Positions 24,164 through 35,745 of a DNA stretch of 64,000 bases are shown here, in pieces. The notes below the pieces were generated by a model. That model ran no database searches, was not told the origin of the DNA, and saw nothing but the letters and a program-made list of their open reading frames with translations. How positions within the stretch are numbered: position 1 is the stretch's first letter; the number at the start of each line of letters is the position of its first letter. The stretch comes from Saccharum officinarum (taxonomy: Eukaryota > Streptophyta > Magnoliopsida > Poales > Poaceae), in NCBI GenBank assembly GCA_020631735.1, contig CM036201.1, forward strand, positions 74,662,353 to 74,726,352, read 5' to 3'. The position numbers were made by a program, and so were the translations under genes.

Positions 24164-27100
24164 CTAAACTTGAGTCGCATCCTCATTATTTATCCTTGGT
24201 GTAGTAATACACGGGAGAAGTTTTTTCTTCACTAACAAGTTTTCAAGTGTCATCTCCACTTCCCTCATTGTAGGTCGGTCTTCTACCCTTAATTTAGTAC
24301 ATATCATTGCAAGTGTGGCTACTTCTTGGAGGTCTCCATCTTCCTCCTCCATGACTTGAGGATCTACTATATCTGCTAGGTTGCTTATTGCAAGCATCTT
24401 CTCAAAATATGAAACAAGATTGTTGCCATCATTTGATCTGTAGACGAATGGTTTCTTTCTAGTAAGCAATTCTATAAGAAGAACACCTAAACTAAAGACA
24501 TCGCTCTTGTCTGTTAGTCGACCCGTGTAATGACACATAGGGTCTAAGTATCATGTTGTTCCTTGAATAATAGTTGTTACTCCTGTTTGATCAATTGGAA
24601 TGTACCTTGAAGCTCCAAAGTCTGATAGTTTTGCTGTAAAACTATCATCAAGAAGTATATTGGATGACTTAATATCTCTATGAAATATCGGCATAGAAGC
24701 GGATGAGTGTAGATAGGACAAAGCTCTAGCAACTTCAAGTGCAATCCTTATTCTATCTGCCCATGGTAGTGATATTGGTCCTTCGACATGAAGATGACTA
24801 TAAAGGGTTCCATTTGAAATGAACTCATAAACTAGCAATGGAACTTCCGTCTCAAGGCAACAACCTCGGAGCTTCACCACATTTCTATGGTTCACTTGAG
24901 AAAGAACAACAACTTCATTTATGAATTCATCGATTTCTCTTTGTACTACTATCTTTGATTTCTTGATTGCCACAACATGCAGATCCAGAATTCCTTTAAA
25001 CACAACTCCATGGCCTCCACCACCAACCACACGAGAGCTATCAAAATTGTTTGTTGCCTTCTCTAGCTCTCTTAAGGTAATTATCATTCTTTCACCAATG
25101 TCTGTGTTGCGTGATATTAATTGTTGTAATAGTAACCCATGATTTTGATTGAAAAACTTTTGTTTCATCTTCTTCGCCTTCTGTAATTTGATTTTACGCA
25201 TTATGAAGGGTCCACAAAATGCTAGAAGAAAAAGACTTGTACCACCAACCACTCCTAACCCGATGCTCAAACCTAGGAAAATACGAACCAAATTCAAATA
25301 ACCACGTAGCTAACAAACATACTAATAAGAAACAATAATAAGATCATGATTGAATAAATTTGTAGTTAGTGAAAATATGTTAAAAAAGTATTGAAAGAAG
25401 GTAATAAGTGCACATAATGGCATGTTACCTCTAGAGGATTTCTTAGTGCACACTCCATTTACCAAGTCAGCACCATGGGAACATCGACAAATAAAGCTTC
25501 CTGGGAGATTTATGCAGTTTGTTGTGTTGCTGCATTGTGCTATGGGGTCCATACACTCATTTATATCTACATATATAAGTTTGCAAAAAAATTAGAAAGA
25601 TCATGAATGTTATATAATATGTCCAAAGGAAAAACATGTCATTCACTAAAATACAGGGTTGATTGAGATTGTATTAGTCCATAGGTTTTTGTGCTCCTGT
25701 ACGGTGTATCAGTGTTAAGAGTCATCCTAAAATAGACATAATCACAATATGTCAGTGGGTAAATTTGGGGCCCACATGTAATGGGAGTTGCTTACTCCCT
25801 TTCATTTGTTCATCTTTTAAAACAATGTATTCGTATAGGTAATTTAAATTTTTATCCAATTGTGATAGACTTGGATAGCAATTATCTGCATTTATGCTCA
25901 TATACATTCCTGAGGATGACATGATCCACGGGTATCAAAATGGAGGATATATTTGGCCCCCTTGCTACCCTCATTTCTTTTGGAATCAAGGTCCATGCAT
26001 TAAATATTTCTTGTGTTCAATTTTACTATGCTCTAACGATGAAATATGCTTGATTACATGAAGTTATACTTTGGAGAGTAAATTTCATTGGCGGTCCTTG
26101 AACTTGTTACGAGTTCTTATCCTAGTCCCTACCGATACTTGCAAATTGCATACTCGGTTCCTTAAACTTGTCCCAAGTTGTTGTCCTAGTCCTGGACTTG
26201 CAAATATTTTTTTATGTTCAATTGCATTATGCTTTAATGTGACAAGATGAGGTTGGCACAATAAAGGAGGTAGGCGGTAGACCGGGATGGTACAGCAATA
26301 CAAGTTTACAGAGCCAAGTATGCAATTTGCAAGTAGTGGGACTAGGATGAGAACTCAAAGCAAGTTTAGGAAGTTGAGTATGCAAGCTTCCGAACTCAAT
26401 GGCAAAACAATTGTGTGCCTACCTCCTCAGCCTAATGAGCACTAGTTTTGGACTTGCTGCGACCACTACTAATGACGATGTGATCTTTGATGTGAAGGAT
26501 GATGAAGGCATCGGGTGGAGATAGCGAGTTGGCAACAGTGATGCAGTGTCACACTAGATTGTAATGCGGAGAAAGGGGAGAGCATGGAAATGCAGCTAGA
26601 AGAGAGAGGAGGAGCATGTAGATGGAGCGTTAGGTCTAGAAACTAACACGTGGCCTTGTTGGAGCTTGTTTGGACCTAGACAACATAGTATCGTGACAAG
26701 TTTGACAACCCAAAAATGAAATTTTGAGAGCTTAAGATATGGATGGCACCCTAAGACAAGTTTGAGTACCTAAAAATACATTTTGAGAGTTCAGGGGCCT
26801 AGGTGACACGATGAGACAAGTTTAAGGGCCACTCAGGAATTTTACTCTTTCTTATATAATAAAAAGGCAATTATCAACCTACGGTTAGAATCTGTTTTTG
26901 GCCTTACCTTACCTCTTCCTTAGAGGTAAGAGGGGGTACTTCAAAAGAGCCTCAGCATGAGCAGAAGAAACTAATAAGAAAGTAATATAATGGACGACAT
27001 GAAGAGAGATATACCTTTGCATCCATCGATGATGTAAGGGTTGCCTTCATATCCATCTGAACACTTACAGACGTAGCCCGCATCATTCGTGCTACAAAAG

Positions 27101-28037
27101 CTATTGTTGCTAACACACGCATAAGATGTCGTCCCGTTGATTCTGGCCTCTTGACATGTTGTATTCCGTGCAATCGCCCATTCCATCACAACCGGTACAT
27201 GCGCGTGGTCTCTATCATAAAACGCTGTCGAGGTGAGATAAGTGGTGCTGAAGTTGAAGGCCACACTTTCCATCACCGTGACATAGCTGCAAGGATTTGT
27301 CCTCCATATCTGACTGGTGTTGTACAACTGGTTGAAGTAGGCATGGTAATACTGCACGCCCTTGGGGAGGCCCACCTGGCAGCACCCAGCAGTACCGGAG
27401 CATACGCCGTTAACCATGGCGCTTATATCCTCGTTGCACGTCGTCATGCAACCGATTGCGTACTGCGTTGCATGCGTAGCCACATACACATTAGATATCT
27501 CATATCTGAGAGTTGATATATATATATATATGTTGAGAGAGAGAAGAGTGGAATATGAAGATTGTTACTCACAGTGTCACTGCGCATGTAGGCAAGGGTT
27601 TTGCATCCGAGAACGATCACGTTGTTGTCGTCCGCAGATAGCACGAAGGGCGTGCCGGTAATATTCACCGACGCGCCGTTGTTATTCCTGGATTGGTTGT
27701 TGAAGCACTGTCGAGAGATATGTGTCTTGACCCAGAGCTTGTTTTCCCGCACCGAGATCTTGGTCACCTCCAGGTCACGCTTGCGCCCCTTGATAACCAG
27801 CTTGGTGCTGCCGATCGCAGTCGTGTTGCAGTGGAGATGAAAGCCACTGTTGATCGCGCACTGTGGTTCCAAGCCGAACGGATACGGGACGTCGATGTCG
27901 CCGCACCTCGTTGGGCAGCCGGCGGCGGGACTCTGTGGCGCCCGTGCCGCCGCCGGGACGTCCGCCGCGGCGGCGTGCGCCCACGCGGACACCACAAGGC
28001 AGAGGAGGAGGAGAAGAAGAAGCCGTGAGAACTCCAT
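24164..28037 (-). pseudogene. Wall-associated receptor kinase (WAK), copy 1, broken in kinase
   Basis: Four exons fit in frame: 28037-27573, 27462-27015, 25566-25429 and 25272-24164 (2160 nt, GT...AG introns; start ATGGAGTTC). Domains: signal peptide (about 1-25, Leu-rich), pectin-binding GUB_WAK region with PYPFGLEPQC, a second Cys-rich ectodomain part, EGF repeats (CVSNNSFCSTNDAGYVCKC; then calcium-binding DINECMDP), a membrane segment (about 351-375), and a Ser/Thr kinase with [11 protein letters not shown] loop, AIKK lysine, HRDIKSSN catalytic loop and DFG. In WAK proteins the ectodomain contacts cell-wall pectin and the kinase signals inside. A TGA at 24551-24553 replaces the glycine expected in QGT.GYLDP, at codon 591, just after DFG in the activation segment. 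The frame is otherwise open to codon 719. The product would lack the C-lobe and be kinase-dead unless the stop is a sequencing error. Confidence 0.85.
26075..26848. mobile_element. MULE-like MITE in WAK copy 1 intron 2
   Basis: The ends AGAGTAAATTTCATTGGCGG and the inverse of the right end (AGAGTAAAATTCCTGAGTGG) form an imperfect inverted repeat of about 32 bp, continuing into CCTTGAACTTG / CCCTTAAACTTG. Inner segments repeat GAGACAAGTTTAAGG-type words. A 9-bp target duplication, expected for Mutator-like elements, could not be confirmed. It lies in the 1448-bp intron 2 and explains part of its size. Confidence 0.5.
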
Positions 28038-28640
28038 GGGATCGGATGTGGTTTTCCGCAGTACTGTGAGTGTGAGTTTTAGCTATATGCATACAGGCAA
28101 CATAGAGGCATGCAGACAGGCCTGACGATGACGCTAACTATCTTGACTGACGCACGGGACACGGCAAGCGCGTGTGGACTGACTTCATTTTTGTATTTTT
28201 ATTATTTTTTCAGAAGGCTTTCCGCACGACAGTTCGTATTTTTATTAGACGTGTCTTCAGTCCTCGAGAAGACTGATCTGCACCGCACTGCACTTCGTCC
28301 AACCAATGATTCAACCCACGTCCCTTTTCAAAAAAGAAACTCACGTCCTGTAATTAGAATTCTTTCCAACCTGTGACTGTGAATCTATGACTTGGGGTCT
28401 GTGACCGTGAGTGACGACGAGGGCAGCATCAACTGGCCAGAACAGCCGTCAATGCAAATGAACACATTTTGAAGAACCGCTGGAAAACTCAGTCCTAGCT
28501 ATCATCTCCGCCAGTTACGCGACTAAAGACCCAGCGACTATTGACCAAACCAGCTCCAAGAAACACTCGGACCGCTGAAGTTGCAGCACCAGGCTAGCCG
28601 ACCTTTGTTGAAAGAGAGACGCACGTTTGGCAGAAAACAT
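28038..28640. other. Upstream region of WAK copy 1
   Basis: Expected promoter region for the minus-strand gene. GCATATAGCTAAAA (minus, near 28080) is a weak TATA candidate about 40 bp before the ATG. No other motif stands out. Confidence 0.3.
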
Positions 28641-29232
28641 AGTTGAACCTAGTCACTGATGAAGATCAGCGGCTCTGGACAACCTCGGGATGGAGCACAC
28701 CCAAGACAGAATAAGGTCCGGCTAAACTTTTAGTTTGCAAAGGGAACAAAATTTTTGAGGTTGTTTTCAATGCATTTAAATTAATATGAAAACAAATCTA
28801 ATTTTGTGCATGGGCTTTATTAAGAAATTTTTGGATTTTACTTGAGCACGTATGCTAACAAATTACATGATAAAACACTTCTTTTCAAACCATTAATTTA
28901 GATGTTTTTCATGCATCGTCATTTGACCTGTATCTAGCATCATAGCTTCTGGAGGTTTAAAATTAATATTTTTTATGAGCAAACCAGAGAAAATTCTAAC
29001 AAATCCCCAAATCCCGGAACCCTAGATGGCAAAAGTCCTCAAAATGACTTTCAAAAAAAAAAGTCCTCAAATTTCTGAGTCCTAACCCCTAACCCTGAGA
29101 ATATAAGAGTATCGTCTATCCATTTTTGTAGTGATATAATAGGACCTAATGTACTTTGTGCTGACTGACTTATGGCAAATATAGGAGAACAAGTTAAATC
29201 CTAGTAAAGGAACATGTATGTAAAAGAGTATC

Positions 29233-29490
29233 TTTTTTTTTTGAAAGTGTGCATTAGCACGTGCTTCGTTAAGTAGAACTGGAGAAGTTTACAACCTCCA
29301 TAGCGAATCACGGCGAGGAGCCGTACTCGACTTGGAGAAAACACAGAACACGAATCACCATCTAGTGGTGGACAGACACGGTTGTACTAATTAAAGAACC
29401 AATTGTGCGACGTAGACGGAAAGGGCTCCCAGCGCTGATCAGGCGGCCTGAGCGGTGAGCAACGCCAAGCTGCCAAAACCAGCACCAATC
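29233..29490 (-). mobile_element. 5'-truncated LINE 3' end insertion
   Basis: Absent from the homologous flank at 40440-40460, so it is a defined insertion of about 255 bp. It starts with a T-run (a poly(A) tail on the minus strand) followed by CTTCGTTAAGTAGAACTGGA and GAAGTTTACAACCTCC, wording typical of grass LINE 3' ends. Target duplication not resolved. Confidence 0.5.
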
Positions 29491-29549
29491 TGCATGTACA
29501 TTAATTTGGAGTTGTATATGTAATAGGACCTAATGTACTTTGTATTAAC

Positions 29550-29587
29550 TTAATGCCCTGATTCTAAGCCTATAGCAACTCTCTTCG
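29550..29587 (-). pseudogene. WAK copy 3: last 12 codons only
   Basis: The 38 bases up to 29587 match the end of the copy 2 kinase frame: GLESG then His and TAA, against GLESG, Arg and TAA. The rest of this copy is gone; an LTR end (TGTGGCAGAACAG) begins at 29588. This is the truncated 3' terminus of a third WAK gene. Confidence 0.75.
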
Positions 29588-30914
29588 TGTGGCAGAACAG
29601 ACCGATTTAACATGTTTTCATAGGCATTTGTCTTCCACTAGACACTAAGTATCTCGAAATGGAGCTAAATCGAGCAGTTCCATCGAGCACACCTTACGGG
29701 AGAACTCGAACAATCCACATTTTACATCCAGGATCCAATAACGAGTACAAGCTTACAATACTTAGTCCATTTCATACAACATAAAGTCTCATAAATCATT
29801 TATTACAATATCAGAGTTCAGAGTGCGATAATTTAAACAGCGGAAATAAAATAAACATCTAGCGGTACGATATAAGGATCCGCCTGAGCCCACCAGAAGA
29901 ATCCTCCACACAAGGCCTAACTTCTCAAGGTGCACATGCAACAAGGGTAAAATAAATCCTGAGTACACAATGTATTCGCAAGACTTACCTGACTAGGGGA
30001 TATATTTTTCGACTATCAAGGAATATGATAGGCTTTATTGCTTGTGGGTTTCTTGTTTGCGGAGAGTAATACTAAGAGTGTGTCCTTAGATTATTAGCAG
30101 CCATGTTTTATTTATTACCCTACATTCTATGTAAGCACCTATTCTAGCTTCAAGCAAGGGTTGAGCAATCAGAGCCATTTTTCAACTTTCACATGCCAGT
30201 TCTTACTACGGTGTCAGAGCGTAGTCAAGTCGTACTGTCACGTAGAAACGGCGATTCGTGAATCAATGTGCCCAGCTGGATACCCCAAAAAATACACGTC
30301 TCGCTTGCACCCTAGGAACAAGCGAGACCAACCCATTCCAGTCCTGTCAAAGGTTCCAAGTCTCCGTCCAAACTTGGACTCCAAGCCCCCACACTTGAGG
30401 TCCGGCCTCAATGTGATTCTTAGACCTTCACCTATCCCTACCTCCAATCAGTCGGCTCGGAAAGAGCCAGAGCCCATGACAAGACAGTAACAAGCCTTCC
30501 CGCTCCCATAAGCAACTATGTGCTCAGGATAATAAGTCTGTGACTTGACCAGGATCCATACAACGAATGGTCCTTAATCGACACGGACAGGGAAGATAGT
30601 GCAACCCAGCTATGCCTCGTGGCCGCGGGACACAACCTGCTACACCCACCAATACCCATACCAAATTCCTGTCCGATCACTATTTCCTTTCCACCATTTT
30701 ATTTTGCGTCCCATAAGTAAGTATGTGCTCGGAATAATAAGTCTATGACTTGACCAGGGTCCATGCAACGAACGGTCCTTAATCGACATGGACAGGGAAG
30801 ACAGTGCAACCAAGCTATGCCCCGTGGCCGCGGGACACAACCTGCTACACCCACCAATACTCATACCAAATCCCTGCCCGGTCACCATTTCCTTTCCACT
30901 ATTTTATTTTGTGA
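29588..30914. mobile_element. LTR fragment C (truncated)
   Basis: Starts TGTGGCAGAACAG, similar to the (inverted) right end of the solo LTR at 12679. It contains long-LTR-type sequence such as TACGTCTCGC-like wording (ACACGTCTCGCTTGCACCCT) and AACAAGCGAGACC. No matching ...CA end with the flanking CTTCG repeat was found, so the fragment is truncated on the right. Confidence 0.5.
30505..30914. repeat. 205-bp tandem duplication
   Basis: Two copies of about 205 bp (from CCCATAAG at 30505 and 30710), each with GGTCCTTAATCGACA and GTGGCCGCGGGACACAACC, roughly 93% alike by eye. Confidence 0.85.
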
Positions 30915-31004
30915 TTTATGATAATAGTAATCCTCTGTTGTGAGTAACGACAGGTTACCCACGCTACGATAACACTAAGTAAATCAAAATTGGTTCCGTC
31001 TTTG

Positions 31005-31229
31005 TGGGAGGAGGAGGATCCAGCGGCTGCTCGTACGGTCAATCCTGTCTCCGCTTCCCCTATTGATGCTGACTTGATGGGGGTGGATTTGATCGTCCTT
31101 AGCAGCGGTAGCGAGGACGAAGTTGACTGGGAAGTGCTCATTGCCGAGGATGAAGTCGACTAGGAAGTTCTTGCCATAGAAGATGATGACGTCGAGTCTG
31201 TGGGTAGCTGGTCTCCATCAAGGATCTGA
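31005..31229 (+). pseudogene. Acidic opposite-strand ORF relic of element A
   Basis: A plus-strand frame reading VLSSGSEDEVDWEVLIAEDE, interrupted by one TAG (31161-31163), then IEDDDVESVGSWSPSR and TGA. Element B carries a plus-strand gene in the equivalent place between integrase and 3' LTR, so this may be the C-terminal tail of the same kind of antisense ORF. No direct similarity was seen; low confidence. Confidence 0.3.
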
Positions 31230-31689
31230 TGGTGGCTTAGGCACACTACTATTAGCCCTCGCTTTGATGTTGGTGTAAAGGAGATCGAAGAGTGGACTGT
31301 CTAGTAATAGATTCGTCTTGTTAGGTTGTCGATGTATCCAGTAGTTATGTTCGTCGTGTAAATATTTTGTTCTTCCTTAAATCCGAGTAGTTTCTTGTGG
31401 TGTAGCCCGTTCTCTGTTGTCAAAGATTGCCTCTGCTCTAAAAAAAATGTGTATTTTTTTTCTTCTGATAATGATTCTGAGAATTAGACCTTCTTCTTGT
31501 TGTTTTGTAAGGAAGTTTCTTTTAGTGACTTCTTTCTGTATTGTTTGTTGATCATGAACCTTGGCGAGCATCAGCGCTTTTGCTCATATCAGGAGTAGTC
31601 TTGGTTGGCTCAGGCTTCTTTTAAACTTTCTTGCTCATCATAGTCTTGTATGGGCTTTTAATTTTCATTCACATCTGAATGGTTCTAGA

Positions 31690-32465
31690 TAAAACAAGCT
31701 CAAGTGTATTTGCAACTCTTTTGCTCTTTTTGTGAATTGCGAGCTTAAGCGTCTTTTTAGCTCTTTTGCTTTCATCTTGCTGTGAAAACAATCTAGGATA
31801 GGGCGAGCACCTCTGGTTCTCATCCAGGCCATGAAAACAGCCCATGATAGGTTTGAGTGTTAGCTTATCAGCCTTACTCTCATCCAAGCCTAAAAAGACT
31901 TGGGATTAGAAGCTCAAGCATCTTTTCAGCTCTTTTGCTCTCATCCGATTGTGAGAACAACTCAGGATCGGGCGAGCACCTCTGGCTTTCATCCAAGCCG
32001 TGAAGACAGCCTAGGATAGGTTTGACTGTCAGCTTATCAGTCTTACTCTCATCCAAGCCTAAAAAGACTTGGGATTACGAGCTCAAGCATCTTTTCAGCT
32101 CTTTTACTCTCATCTGGCTGAGAACAACTCGAGATCAGGCGAGCACCTTTGGCTCTCATCCAGGCTGTGAGGACAGCCCAGGATAGGTTCAAGTGTCGGC
32201 TTATCTGCCTTACTCTCATCCAATCCTAAAAAGACTTAGGATTGCGAGCTCAAGCATCTTTTCAGCTCTTTTACTCTCATCCAGTTGTGAAAACAACTCA
32301 GGATCGAGCGAGCACCTCTGGCTCTCATCCAAGCTATAAAGACAGCCTAGGATAGGTTCAAGTGTCAGCTTATCTGCCTTAGTCTCATCCAAGCCTAAAA
32401 AGACTTGGGATTGCGAGCTCAAGCATTTTTTTATCTCTTTTGCTCTCATCCGGTTGTGCGAACAA
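31690..32465. repeat. 168-bp tandem array in element A
   Basis: About 4.5 copies with a period of 167-169 bp, each with AAAAAGACTTGGGATT, GAGCTCAAGCATCTTTT and CTCTCATCCAAGCC. It sits between the integrase and the 3' end of the element. 168 is 56 codons, and the minus frame is largely open (for example SKADKLTLKPI, LDESQRCS). Coding is not assumed. Confidence 0.85.
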
Positions 32466-32736
32466 CTCAGGATAGATCATAATAAGACAAATGTTGACGC
32501 GGAATATCATCTTTATTTCATTGACCATGAATTCTTATTACACATCGCTTTGTTGCTACATAAATTTTGTCTTGAGTTCTTCAAGCGTAAAATCTTCTTA
32601 GCTAGCTGATATGCCATGTATTCCTTACTTCTACTCTATCTTCAGCCATTCACTTGTATGTGTCTGGTCCAGAGACTTTTGCGACAATAAAAGGACCATC
32701 CCATGGGCTGAGTAGTTTATGGCGTCCATCAATTTT

Positions 32737-33708
32737 TTATATTCTTCGTAGTGCTAGGCCTCCAACTTGTACTAAGTGTTGTTTAGTACTTTTGTTGTAG
32801 TGGCGCCTTAGACCTTGGAGGTATCGAGCTGACTGAACGCTAGCGTTTATCCTGACTTCTTCTGCATTGTCAAGTTCTAATCTTCGGGTATGTTCTGCTT
32901 CTCCCTCCTCGTATTGCTCGATTTTTAAGGATGTCCAGATCAAATCTGCTGGTAGCACGACTTCTGATCCATATACTAGAAAGAAAGGTAAGTATCCAGT
33001 TGCTCTGCTTATTTGAGTGTGTAGCCCCCATACTACTTTGGGTAATTCTTCAATCCATTTGGAGCCGTAATCTTCTAATTCTTCATATAATCTTGGTTTT
33101 AATCCAGCTAGTATGAGTCCATTGGCTCTTTCTACTTCTCCGTTGGCTTCAGGGTGTGCAACTGATGCATAATCTATATTGATGCCGTAGTCTTGTGCCC
33201 AATTTCTGAACTCGATAGCTGTAAAAGGGGAACCCAAATCGGTAATGACGAAGTTGGGTATTTCGAAGCGGTGCATAATGTCTTGGATGAATTTGACTAC
33301 TTTTGCTGCGCTATATTTTACGAGAGGCTTGTACTCGATCCACTTGGTGAATTTGTCAATTGCGACGAAGATGTACTCAAATCCACCTTTGGCCTTTTTG
33401 AGTGGCCCTACTTGGTCCAGCCTCCAGCATGCGAACAGCCAGGCAGGAGAGATGCAAATTAGCTCATGAGATGGTACGTGAGCTTGCCTTGCGAACATTT
33501 GGCACCCTTTGCACTGTCTGACTAGTTCTTCTACATCTTTCAAAGCTGTTGGCCAATAGAAACCAGTGTGAAAAGTTTTGTCCACCAAAGTCCTTGAGGC
33601 TGCGTGGTTGCCGCAGCAGCCTGAATGGATTTCTTCTAGGATTTCTTTCTCTTCTTCTCTTGAAATACATTTAAGAAGTACTCTTGATGACATGACTCTT
33701 CTGTACAA
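32737..33708 (-). pseudogene. Element A integrase region
   Basis: An open frame of 323 codons. The HHCC zinc-binding motif is visible (IHSGCCGNHAAS ... CKGCQ). The catalytic core has DQVGPL, then DLGSPF where DNGTQF is usual, and EANGEVERANG supplying the Glu, so the DDE triad residues are present although flanks are altered. It ends in LALRRI without the C-terminal GPY/F module. The integrase inserts element cDNA into host DNA. It belongs to a polyprotein whose upstream part is broken, so it is not expressed as such. Confidence 0.75.
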
Positions 33709-35745
33709 GTTGTCGCCTACAAAGACGTAGTTCTTGCTTCTTCTGATTATCTTGGTGACCTCTTCCTTATTAGATGGTAGCTTATTTTCTTTGATGTAGT
33801 CGATGAAGTCTTGAGTTCATGACTTGGTGATTACCATGATCTGGGTTGTTAATGCTGGTGGCTAAGAGGTTATCCCGTCGGGTTATTTTATGGAGGGTGA
33901 TGGCAACTCCTCTACAAACACACCTGGCGGGACATTTGCTCTGTCTGATCCCAGCTTGGTGAGAACATCTACTGCAATGTTTGAATCTCGTAGAACATGC
34001 AGGATTTTTAGTCCTTATAAAATTTTCTCTAGTTTTTGTACTTCAGCACAATAGGCGTCAATGTTGTTTTTGGTGTAGTCCCAGTCTTTGTTGACTTGAT
34101 TGATGACTACAGCTGAATCACCATAGACAAGTAACCGCTTTATTCCGAGAGAAGTCGCAATTCTTAGCCTATGGATGAGTGTTTCATATTCTGCTTCATT
34201 GTTTGTGACTTGCCATAGTATCTAGAGTACGTATTTGAGCTCTTTTCCTTTCGGGGATATGAAAAGAACACCTACGCCCACCTTGCCTAACTTGAGTGAT
34301 CTATTGAAGTACATCTTTCAATGGTCGAGGAGGGCATCTGACACGGGTTGTTGGATTTCTGTCCATTCAGCCACGAAGTCTGCGAGTGCCTGTGATTTTA
34401 TTGCCTTTCGAGGAGAGAAATCGATACTTAGAGCTTTGAGTTCAACTGCCCACTTTGATATGCGCCCTGTCGCATCTCTATTGTGCAGGATGTCTCTGAG
34501 AGGGAAATCTGTTACTACGGTAATCTTGTGGCCTTTGAAGTAGTGTCATAGTTTGCGGGAAGTGATTAGGAGGGCGTAGAGTAGTTTTTGTACATGCAGA
34601 TACCGTATTTTTTTAATATGTCAGAACCTTGCTGATGTAGTATACCGGCCACTGTACTTTGTATACATGCCATTCTTCTCTTTCCACCACAATTGCTGCA
34701 CTGACCACAGTAGATGTTGCCGATATGTATAACATCATGTCTTCGTGCTTCTTAGGTGGTGTGAGTATGGGTGATGAGGTGACGTACACCTTAAGGCTTT
34801 CAAAAGCCTCATTGGCTTCCTTTGTCTACTCAAACTTGCCTGTCTTTTTTAATAACCTGAAGAAAAGGAGTCCTTTTTCATCGAGTCGTGAGATGAAGCG
34901 ATTGAGGGCTGCCATGCTCCTGTTAGTTTTTGCACATCTTTTACACAGCACGGGGGATGCTATTTCTGTTATGGCTCGAATCTAATTAGTGCTTGCTTCT
35001 ATTCCTCGATTACTGACCAGGAATCCGAGTAGTTGTCCTGATGGTACCCCGAAAACATATTTGTTTGGGTTCAATTTCCACTTCCACTTATTTAGGTTTT
35101 CAAAATTCTACTTCAAGTCTTCAATTAACATGTCTAGGTTTTTTGTCTTTACTACTACATCATCGACATAAGCTTCCACGTTGTCACCAATCTGTTCATC
35201 GAGACATGTTTGAATAGCTCTTTGATAGGTGGCGCCAGCGTTCTTGAGTCCAAAGGACATGGTTTTATAGTAGTAGGCGCCGAACGAAGTGATGAAAGAT
35301 GTCTTGCTTTGGTCTTCTTCTTTTAATGCAATCTGATGATAGTCTGAATAACAATCGAGGAAAGATACCCTGCCACTGAATCGATAATTTGATCAATTCG
35401 TGGTAAGCCGAACGGGTCCTTTGGGCAATGTTTGTTGAGATCCGTGTAGTCGACGCACAGGCGCCATTCTGCCATGTTCTTTTTCTGTATTAGAATAGGA
35501 TTTGCTAGCCAATCTGAATGAAGAATTTCTCTTATAAATCCGGCTACCATTAATTTTGTAATCTCCTTCTTGATTACTTCCTTTTTGTCTGGTGAAAATC
35601 TTCTTAGCCGTTGCTTGATTGGTTTGGAGCCTTCATTGACATTGATTCTGTTCTCAGCCAACTCTCTTGGGACACCTAACATGTCGCCTGATTTTCAAGT
35701 GAAGATATCTTTGTTGTCCCGAAGAAAGTTCATGAGCGTGAGTTC
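33709..35745 (-). pseudogene. Element A RT and RNase H, degenerate
   Basis: The N-terminal RT part is open at 35682-35323: GVPRELAENRIN, RRFSPDKKEVIKKEITKLM, WRLCVDYTDLNKHCPKDPF and LPRIDQIIDSVAG. A frameshift follows near 35380, after which YQRAIQTCL and VEAYVDDVVVKT (the YVDD catalytic box, near 35170) can be followed in another frame. Further left, RNase H wording is scattered over frames with many stops. The sequence shows RT once existed here, in contrast with element B. Confidence 0.7.

Larger units (their letters stand above)
28641..29587 (-). repeat. Duplicated WAK 3' flank, copy 1
   Basis: Matches 39866-40546 over its whole length, from AGTTGAACCTA...ACTGATGAAGATCAGCGG through to the final codons of the WAK reading frame. 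It carries an extra insertion at 29233-29490. The match shows that a third WAK gene copy once stood to its right. Confidence 0.85.

Noticed and set aside
31005..31229. Acidic ORF as a host gene
   Set aside because: Short, carries a stop, and lies where an element antisense ORF is expected; kept only as a low-confidence relic.
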